NCBI GenBank assembly: GCA_003313425.1 | Contig: NHZP01000010.1 | Span: 558,001 to 622,000 of the forward strand | Direction: 5' to 3' | Length of the DNA: 64,000 nt | Source: Pseudopyrenochaeta lycopersici | Taxonomy: Eukaryota > Ascomycota > Dothideomycetes > Pleosporales > Pseudopyrenochaetaceae | Shown: piece after piece, positions 56,375 to 64,000 of the stretch | Layout of the letters: the number at the start of each line of letters is the position of its first letter | How positions within the stretch are numbered: the stretch's first letter is position 1 | Made by a program: the position numbers and the translations under genes | The notes under the pieces: generated by a model | Told to the model about the DNA's origin: nothing | The model's database searches: none | Seen by the model: the letters and a program-made list of their open reading frames with translations, nothing else

Positions 56375-59265
56375 GGGCCTGTGAGAGGAGCTTGACATGT
56401 ACATAGAGATGGTGTCAGTATCAGAGTAGCTTGGCACGTGTACAGGTGTGCACGACGCATGTCCCTTCAAAGAAGACTTGCCTACTGTGATCACCGCTGT
56501 AGACTGAAAGATTTCGATAATGCATATTCCACAGTTGTCCTGATTCGTGAATCCACATCGTCATTCGGCCCTAGCGAGACTAGTTTATTGTACCCTCTTG
56601 GATTTATTCTCTACTTTGGGACCAAGCTTCGTCTTTGTCAGGAAAGATAAGTTTTGCTTGGACTATTTGCGCCTAGATTATGCAACTAGAACGAGTGCCA
56701 TTAAAATCCGCTTATAAGCTTGCACAACGGTACTTGTCGTCGACATAATGAAAACGTTTTCCGTGACCCTGGCCTGCCCACTCGGCGTTTGATAATTTGT
56801 CCCAGTAGCCGAAGGAGGCAATCAGAGAGCATCGATAAGACAGGGCAAGTGCTTCCCGTGCGCATCCAAGGAAGTGGTTAAGGGACCTCAGACTATCCAG
56901 CCTTGTGCGCTGCTAGTGTGCTTAGAATCGAACGCGAGCTGTCAAATGTCACCTCATCCTCCTCTGTGTGGAACTAAATGTCACCCCCGCATTCCATATC
57001 TATGGAACCAGCTCCGGAATGGTGGTCGCGGGATGATGATCGCCACGAGACTGCGGGTTGTGTCTTCCAGAATTCTGGTTGAGCATCAGTGACATTCCAC
57101 TCAGCCGAGTGACTTAGTTTGGACCGAACAACTCTCCGTCCAGTGACCACCACGTGCGAACCATTGCCGTCCACTTTCACAAGGTGCAGTTGTTGAAACC
57201 ATGATAAACGCCACCTCCTGCGGTAATGTTGCGGGCATGGTCCGAATTGGGATGCAATGGCCTTGGTTGCTTGCTTGGAGGCGGCGTATCGTCTACTTCA
57301 ATGTTCCCAAGCCTAGGCACGCCATCAAGCTGAGGCAGCCGTGACCGACGAACACTTAGCCATCATAAATTTGCATACACCTTCGGAGGGGCTTCGTTGG
57401 TGTACAGAAACCTATTCTCAATTTGGTTGGGATGGGAGAGTCATCGCTCAACGAGAAGAAAACGGGTAAGAAACCATGAGACTGCATAAAGGAGTACCGG
57501 CATCTACCGAATGGCCATGAGACGGCGTCTACCGGCCTTCAGGGCGATACATAAGGCGACATGGTAGGGGCGGGAGGGTGCGGCACGGCTTCGTACACGC
57601 AAACCATCAAGACGCGAGAAATGGCATGGGCGCCACCCACGGAGGCGAGCCGATTTCGGTGACAGCTCCGCAACCTTCCATCGTTCGCTGGATATTGACA
57701 GCCCGAATGTGTGCTGCTTTTATTGATGGCCAAGTGTGCATCTTTCGTACCTGCCGCGGCTAGATGTGTACGCAATGTATATCGTGCTCTGAGCGCATTC
57801 AGTCGCCGGCAGTGCTACTCCTGCAATTAGAATTTAGAACAGGCAGCGTCCGCACCATCCGGGAACTATGCTGGATAGCTGTTTATATGCTTGACGTGCG
57901 GGAGGGAAAGTCCCCAACTCTAGCAGCCGCTATTTCGATGCCTCGGCCGTTAGCTCCGAGGCTGTTTTGAGTCGCCGAGCTGCCATCGGAGGGGATTTGG
58001 CAAATCCTCTACTTGCCCTTCGCCCATTACCACTTACTCATGGGTCGCAGAACTGTACCATCAAAGTGCGGATGAGCTCCACATGGTCCACGGCCAACGT
58101 TGCGTTCAACCTTGCCAAGCGACCGATCTTCTTGGGGCTGTCACTCTGAATGGGATAGGCCCAATGCCGAGTCACACAAATGTGAACATTTTTCTCACAC
58201 ACATGTCGATATGACAAGGCTGCAACACGCGACACAGGGACTGTGCAGATCTCATGGGAAAGGCTGGAAGGGATCGCGCATCAATTGCGGATCGCCTCAG
58301 ATCGACCCTGGCATCAAACACATACCATTCCAGCTGTGGAGCCATCAACAAGAATCTACCGTATTCCTGTGCTGTGGCCATGTGGATACAGGGCTGCGGA
58401 GCGACAGGGCAGACAATTGCAGCACGTTGCACATGGCTGCATACGTACAAGTGCGATGCCTAGAAAGGCACAAGCCCGACCTCAGCGCGCTTTCGCAGCC
58501 ATTGTCTTCACCAGTCCACCAGTCCACCAAGTACCATTTCGTGGAAAAAGTCCCGTAGGCTCTTAGGTACTCAAAAAATGGGCTTCGAAGTTCTAGCACA
58601 ACTACTTGTCCTTCGGTGATCTTACCGAAAACAATCCCAAATGCCGCTGGCCCAGATCAGGTCCCGCAAATACACTTTGTCTCGCATGCAGCTTGCCGCT
58701 GCGGTACGTTTTCTGGCACACTGTCACGGTAGCGCCGCGCAGGTATCGCTAGTTAGCCTAAGAACCATTTTCACACAGTGGCGGAACCGCTGGGTCGATT
58801 TCTAATCGAAGCAGCACACATTTCTGCGAGCCCTGCCGTGGTCAGCAGCATGATGGGTGCCGCAGGTGCAATCTCGATGGACGTTTGATCACGTATATTG
58901 ACACGGTCGGCTCCGGGCCTTAGTCGCAACTTCCTGTGGCTGCCGTATGAATACCCTCGGGAGGGAACTGAAAGGGGCTAAAGCTGGGTAAACTATATCT
59001 AACGTACACACGTGTACGCGGGAGACGAGGACATCCCGTTCGCATGCATGTGGCGTAGATCATTCCACTCGCGTTTGAACTAATGTCTTGCGGAATGCTA
59101 TCGACCCACATGCCGCTAACAGAGTCATTAGGACCAAGACCTCCTTCTTGCTTGCGTATAGTAGATCTTGCTTCACACCCCGGTGCTCTGGTTTTTGTCT
59201 ACAATGCACTTTGCCTACTTCAAAATCCCATGACGGCACTCCCCTGACCGACAGACATATCCACC
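56375..59265. other. Gene-poor block of about 2.9 kb
   Basis: Several overlapping motif-free ORFs on both strands (57539-57775, 58100-58599). No spliced protein recognised, and no RNA gene or mobile-element end seen. Confidence 0.4.
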
Positions 59266-60941
59266 ATGGCACATGTGTATGGTTTTCGTTCACATGCTAA
59301 TGCCCTTTTCGCTCGAGATGGCGGCCTGCATCCCCCTCCCGAGGTCGTCAGCAGCTGGCCGAAACCAAATCACATCGACCCAGAAGAAAGAGGTTGGGCA
59401 GCGCCAGCCGCGTTGCTGGTAATGACGGGACTAACTTTCCTTGTCTACTTCGCACGACTATGGGCAAGACTTGTGCTAGCGAAAAACGCTGCCCTTGACG
59501 ACATACTTATAAGCCTGTCTATGATACCATTGATTGGCTTGACCATCTCTGCTGTACTTGGTATGTATCACACACTTTTTGTTGTAGAACTTGACTGACG
59601 AAGTAAAGCTCTCCGAGTCTATGGTTTCCAATGGTAGGCAACGTCCATGTACAAAATGCGTGTGGGCTGTAGACTAACCTCGTCACTCAACTTGTAGGCA
59701 TACCTGGGATCAGACCAGCAAAACTTTGATTTCGAGCCGACAGGTGGGTATTCTAGATCTAATCTTCTCACTATGCTAAACAGAACAGATTACAATGTCC
59801 ATTGAACTAAACTATATGGTCTCGACAACCCTGATCAAAGTGTCCATACTCTGCTTCTACCGCCGAATGACTGGGACCCTAACAAATACCTTTGTCTACT
59901 GGGTATGGGGTTCAATTGTCTTCTGCATCTTATACGGAGTCCTATTCACGCTGCTCATTATATTTATTTGTTCGCCTGTAGAGGGGTTCTTCCGCATCTA
60001 CGACGTCGCATGGAGGCAGAACAACAAGCTGAGCTGCCACGATGAAGGTGCAATCGTCGTTGCCTGTGCGGCAATTAGCACAGTGCAGGACCTGGTCATC
60101 TGCATGCTCCCTGTCATTCTCATTTGGAACCTTCAAATTGGTAAACGTCAAAAGATTGCCTTGTGCGCAATTTTTGGAATGGGCCTGGTGTGAGTTAGAG
60201 TATCCTGAGGCTCAATTCAATTCAAGCTGACACAAACAGGACATGCGTCTGCGGCGTTCTGCGAACCTATTATGCGACATACGTATATAATTGTGAGAGC
60301 TTGGTCATAAAAAATTTGTTACTAAGACTGACAATCTCCAGATACCTACGACATTACTTGGTACGCATACCACGGCTGGATATGGACGGTCCTCGAAGCT
60401 CAACTAGGAGTTATTTGTGCTTCAGCACCTGCACGTAAGCAAAGCTCATCAACGAATTGCGTGTGAAGCATACACTGATTGTGCATATCCTCATTTAGTC
60501 AAGATCTTTTTCCGCCGTTACCTCGCCATAACCAGCTCCCGCAATGGCAACTCTGCAACTGGCAGTCGCAAAACGCCTATCCCTCTATCCCGATCGCGCG
60601 GCTATGGCAAAATGACATCTCAAAAATCAACACATTCTGCAGCAAGGTCTCACATAGTTGCAGCCGGCTCGCACGACTCCGATGTACCTCTTGACAGCAT
60701 CAAAGTCAGCCAGGGCCTCGAGATACAGATTGAAGAGAGGGATGACTTGAGCCAAAAAAGCTACACAAGCACAAACAATCTCACGGCTCTCCCAGCGTCG
60801 AAGCAGCCTGGGTGGAGGGAGAAGAATGAATGGATTGAAGGGTGCCGCACGGTCTGCGTGGCGCTCAAACCTGGAAGCCTTCGCACATCCAGAAGTCGCA
60901 GCCGTGAGAGGGATGTCGAGAGCGGTGTTTCGAATTCCTAA
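59266..60941 (+). CDS. SAT4/rhodopsin-family (Pth11-like) integral membrane protein
   Basis: Seven exons: 59266-59560, 59609-59633, 59698-59743, 59789-60189, 60240-60292, 60342-60434 and 60499-60941. Introns are 45-64 bp and the product is 451 aa. Exon 2 is 25 bp. Seven hydrophobic helices can be counted, with family marks ARLWARLVLAKNAALDDILI after helix 1, YMVSTTLIKVSILCFYRRM, and WTVLEAQLGVICASAPAL in the last helix region. The tail (residues 310-451) is Ser/Arg-rich and cytosolic. The N-terminus starts outside with PPPEVVSSWPKPNHIDPEERG and has no CFEM domain. The family includes putative fungal G-protein-coupled receptors, but most members are uncharacterised. Confidence 0.92.
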
Positions 60942-61715
60942 TGCCTAGTCATGATCACACGATTTCAATTTCCTGGGAGTTCATGGCAACAGGCGATGAC
61001 CACGCCTTCATCGCGGTTGCTTTCCACGTAAGTCTTGAGAATGCCATTGAGACATTTGCTAAACGGTCGCTGACGGAACAATAGCATTACTGACGTCGAA
61101 GAGTGTCTTTGACCACTTGTATTACTCGTTGTACGTTTTCCCGTTGGCTCCGGATTGAAGCCCATCCTTCTGTTACGATGTCTTATGATTCAACAAATTT
61201 GTTTGGGAATAACCTCCGGCGTCAGGCGTTCTACGTTCGGATTTCCGGCATGACAAGAGACGCGTGGCGGAATTTCGACATTTTTGTCTTGGTAAGGATA
61301 CCCGGTTTTGGGTTGGCGCTGGTGGGCCGTGCCGTGACTGCTGTAGCAGGATTAGCCTGTCTTCATTGCCGACCAATATTAATGTTAGCGACACTGCCCT
61401 CCTCGGAGGTGTGCAGATGTCAGGCAAGCTTATTTCGGAATACCAAACGTGGCCCCTGTCCGATTCGGCAAGAGCTGTGATGAAAGGGTCCATTCTCTAA
61501 CCAGCCCGAGGTGGGGTGAGCGGGGAAGCTTCACAAGCCATTACTCAACTGCAATCCGACTCGCACCTTCACACCCTTACAGATCTTCTGTCTGCTTAGC
61601 AATTCGAACTCGGGTACAGTTTCAATTGGCTTGGATTAATTATTTCGGCCTCGGTCAACACATCAGCAGCTTCCATCCGCACCAAAAGCTGCCAGATTTG
61701 CCACCCCGCTCCACA
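60942..61715. other. Intergenic stretch, no gene seen
   Basis: Promoter of the nitrilase gene. The nitrilase frame is open from 61449, but the upstream codons look like leader sequence. The overlapping ORF at 61103-61480 has no motif. Confidence 0.5.
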
Positions 61716-63002
61716 ATGCCGCAGAGACTCAAGCTCGCATCCGCCCAGGCCCGCACTCTATCCACAACTGCTGAAACTCTCCACGCGCTCGAGGCAACTA
61801 CCAAACGCGCCGCAGCCCAAGGCATCGACCTCATTCTCTTCCCTGAAGCCTATCTGGGCGGGTACCCTCGAAACTGTAGCTTCGGCGCCGCAGTGGGCGG
61901 ACGCACACCAGAGGGGCGCGAGCAGTTCCTGCACTACTTCCATGATGCTGTGGACATGGGCGATACGCCGGCAGGCGCGGGGCAGGATTGGTTAGACAAG
62001 AAGCTGGAGCTGCCTAGAGGCAAGAAATACAGAGGCGATGGGACGAGAGAAGAGTTAGAACGCATAGCCCGGGAGACGGGTGTGTTTGTTGTGACCGGCC
62101 TTGTTGAGCGGTGTGCTGGCACGTTGTATTGTGGCGTCGTCTTTGTCTGCCCGAAGCTGGGTGTGTTGGGCAAGAGGAGAAAAGTCATGCCGACCGGGTC
62201 TGAGCGATTGATCTGGGGACAGGGTTCGGCTTCGACTCTCAGAGCTGTAACAACGGAAATCAAGGGCGTGCGACTCTGTATGGGGTCAGCCATCTGCTGG
62301 GAGAATTACATGCCGCTTCTGAGACAGAGTCTGTACAGTCAAAACGTCAATCTCTGGTTTGCGCCAACAGCAGACGCACGAGATGCCTGGCAAGCGCTGA
62401 TGCGCACTGTGGGCTGCGAGGGCCGATGTTTTGTCGTGAGCGCAAACCAGTGCACCAGGAAGAAGCACCTGCCGCAATGGATCTCAGGGGGAAAGAGTGG
62501 TGCTGCCGTGGAAGCTCCGAGCAATACCATTCAAGACGGCGTGGGGCGCAGACGTTCAGAACAACCGAGTGGAAGTGGACGGAGACGAAGCACATTCACC
62601 AAAACGGAACACGGCCATGAGATCTGCCTTCCTCTCATCGAAAAGCCTACAGCTGGCCAAGCACCGGCAACTAATGGCGATACGTCAGCTATCGATTCTT
62701 CGCCGCTCTCTGTCTCCGAAGAGTATCTTAGCCCTCTCTCAAAGTCCATCTCACTAGCACAACCCACTTCTTCTGATGGCGACCAGTTTGCCTGCCGCGG
62801 TGGCTCTATGATTGTTTCCCCATTCGGCGACGTCCTTGCTGGACCGCTATGGGAAGAAGAGGATGAGCTACTCGTAGTAGAAGCCGACTTCGAGGATTGT
62901 GAAAGAGGAAGGCTTGATCTTGATGTGGCAGGGAGCTACTCGAGGATGGACAGTTTCAAGTTGAGCGTCGAAGGACTGGACCTCACTCCGCCGCCATTCT
63001 GA
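61716..63002 (+). CDS. Nitrilase-superfamily enzyme with a long internal insertion
   Basis: 428 aa from the ATG at 61716; a longer open frame from 61449 was rejected because MPQRLKLASAQA matches the family start. The catalytic triad is visible: Glu44 in LFPEAYLGGYP, Lys156 in KRRKVMPTGSERL and Cys194 in SAICWENY. FVVSANQC and GGSMIVSPFGDVLAGPLW follow as expected. Between about residues 245 and 355 lies a Ser/Thr/Arg-rich segment not found in typical 320-350 aa fungal nitrilases. It looks disordered and is in frame without splice signals that would remove it cleanly. The expected reaction is hydrolysis of a nitrile to a carboxylic acid plus ammonia. Confidence 0.9.
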   Translation: MPQRLKLASAQARTLSTTAETLHALEATTKRAAAQGIDLILFPEAYLGGYPRNCSFGAAVGGRTPEGREQFLHYFHDAVDMGDTPAGAGQDWLDKKLELPRGKKYRGDGTREELERIARETGVFVVTGLVERCAGTLYCGVVFVCPKLGVLGKRRKVMPTGSERLIWGQGSASTLRAVTTEIKGVRLCMGSAICWENYMPLLRQSLYSQNVNLWFAPTADARDAWQALMRTVGCEGRCFVVSANQCTRKKHLPQWISGGKSGAAVEAPSNTIQDGVGRRRSEQPSGSGRRRSTFTKTEHGHEICLPLIEKPTAGQAPATNGDTSAIDSSPLSVSEEYLSPLSKSISLAQPTSSDGDQFACRGGSMIVSPFGDVLAGPLWEEEDELLVVEADFEDCERGRLDLDVAGSYSRMDSFKLSVEGLDLTPPPF

Positions 63003-63589
63003 GCATACTCGAAGAAAATGTATATGGTGTGTGTGCATAATGCAACAAAATTGTAACCGTACATAGTTTCTAGATGCATGTCGATGCCATATTAGCTTAC
63101 TCTAAACAGCCAAAACAGTATCTTTTTCACCGTCTCGCTTGGCATCATTAGAGAAGCCGTCCTGCAACGGCGCTTCTTTTGGCGGTACTCTCAGTATTCT
63201 TACCACCATTCATCACTTCCTTGAACGCACGCGAGCCTCCAACCGGAGCACACCATGTCGTGATTGGGCTCTCCATGCACATTCCTCAGGGCACAGTCCA
63301 GGGACCATACGATTTAGGCATCTGGGGTAAGCGAGAAGAGTTTGATCGCTGGTATAGTATATGGTTGGGAGATATTGCTTGCAAGGATTTGCTAAGGGTG
63401 CGAGCATAGAAAGGATAAAGAGCAAAGTGCAAATTACATGGCTCCAAAGTGATCCTAGGAATACTGGGCGTATTCCGTACTCTCTCCTTCACTCCGCCGT
63501 TTACCAATACGTCACGCATTAGTAAAGAACAATAGTTCTAGAAGCCAAGAAAGATATATAGCAGTCGGACCTTTGTTTTTGAGTGGTTC
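63003..63589. other. Intergenic stretch between convergent genes
   Basis: 3' flanks of the nitrilase gene and the partial gene at the right edge. The ORFs at 63139-63519 have no motif. Confidence 0.5.
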
Positions 63590-64000
63590 TCACCTTTCAC
63601 CCCGGATTTCCCTCGGATAGGCTCGTTGGATCATGACGTCTCGGTCGATCTTCACCCCGCAGACCACTTTATTCTCCACACCTCTCCACACCGCATCGCA
63701 CACACCCCTCTCGTGACACCGGATCGTAGGATCAACACCCCCGTCCCCGCCAATCCAGAGGTCGTTGATGCCATCCTTCTCCACTGTAAACCGTAATGAC
63801 ACGGCCCAATACCCGGGACAAGGTCGGTTCCGCCCCGACTGGGGAACCCGCATGCATGCAATCCAATCTACGGAGTCAGTCTTTGTCCCGATAATCAGAC
63901 GACGTACATGGCTGCAATATCCTTGCAGAACCGGCAGGCAAGCTTCGTATAAGTAAAGCTTTGGTGCGCCCGGCGCGCCTTGTCCGTTGCTAGGCGCTTC
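63590..64000 (-). CDS. C-terminal part of a Cys-containing protein (5' end beyond the window)
   Basis: On the minus strand the frame is open from the window edge to a TGA at 63590 and encodes 136 residues. Eight cysteines occur, in EACLPVLQGYC, WIACMRV, NRPCPGYW, IRCHERGVC and KVVCGVK. The segment GYWAVSLRFTVEKDGINDLWIGGDGG looks beta-rich. Secreted fungal proteins often have this density of cysteine, but the N-terminus is missing, so secretion cannot be judged. A 39-bp GT-AG stretch near 63860-63905 is in frame and too short for a likely intron, so it is kept as coding. No family recognised. Confidence 0.5.
   Translation of the reverse strand, partial: EAPSNGQGAPGAPKLYLYEACLPVLQGYCSHVRRLIIGTKTDSVDWIACMRVPQSGRNRPCPGYWAVSLRFTVEKDGINDLWIGGDGGVDPTIRCHERGVCDAVWRGVENKVVCGVKIDRDVMIQRAYPREIRGER

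Noticed and set aside
57539..58599. Stack of ORFs of 60-152 aa in five frames.
   Set aside because: Mutual overlap, no motif and no consistent splice pattern; treated as chance open frames.

Overview
This window is nuclear DNA from a filamentous ascomycete fungus, most likely a dothideomycete of the Pleosporales type. That placement is an inference. It rests on many short GT-AG introns of about 45-135 bp (one of 194 bp), eukaryotic gene families, three fungal Zn2Cys6 regulators, fungus-restricted families (RTA1, SAT4/rhodopsin, APP1) and small proteins that look Pleosporales-like. Exon joins were derived by reading splice signals and checking that the phase closes to a whole codon number. I had no transcript data.

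Layout. 1-8.9 kb: an Asp-rich partial gene at the left edge, a secreted cellobiose-dehydrogenase-type cytochrome, an RTA1 membrane protein, a Zn2Cys6 regulator and an OSGIN-like flavoprotein. 9.6-15.2 kb: housekeeping genes for a VHS/GAT trafficking adaptor, APP1 phosphatidate phosphatase and a cytochrome b561 membrane protein. 16.5-25 kb: a small conserved-looking basic protein, a doubtful transmembrane ORF, a second Zn2Cys6 regulator and then over 4 kb with no convincing gene. 25-38.4 kb: a Gln/Tyr-rich protein, another gene-poor block, mitochondrial ribosomal protein uS9m head-to-head with eEF1B-gamma, a class II cAMP phosphodiesterase and a hypothetical protein.

39.3-50.5 kb is the most interesting part: six genes in strict alternation (-,+,-,+,-,+), forming three head-to-head pairs. 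They are an anion:cation-symporter-family MFS transporter with an NTF2-FMO monooxygenase, a short-chain dehydrogenase (SDR) with an AhpD/CMD-like protein, and a third Zn2Cys6 regulator with a second SDR. No polyketide, peptide or terpene synthase is present. The enzymes and importer-type transporter fit a small catabolic or modification cluster better than a classical toxin cluster. CGGAG/CTCCG palindromes occur in two of the shared promoters. A roughly 300-bp MITE-like element with 13-bp terminal inverted repeats sits inside the cluster and carries the same CTCCGG core. A kinase-like pseudogene, AT-rich sequence and a secreted beta-lactamase-fold hydrolase lie just outside it.

55.5-64 kb: a Cys-cluster orphan protein, an almost 3-kb gene-free stretch, a seven-helix SAT4/rhodopsin-family protein, a nitrilase with a large insertion, and a partial Cys-containing protein cut by the right edge.
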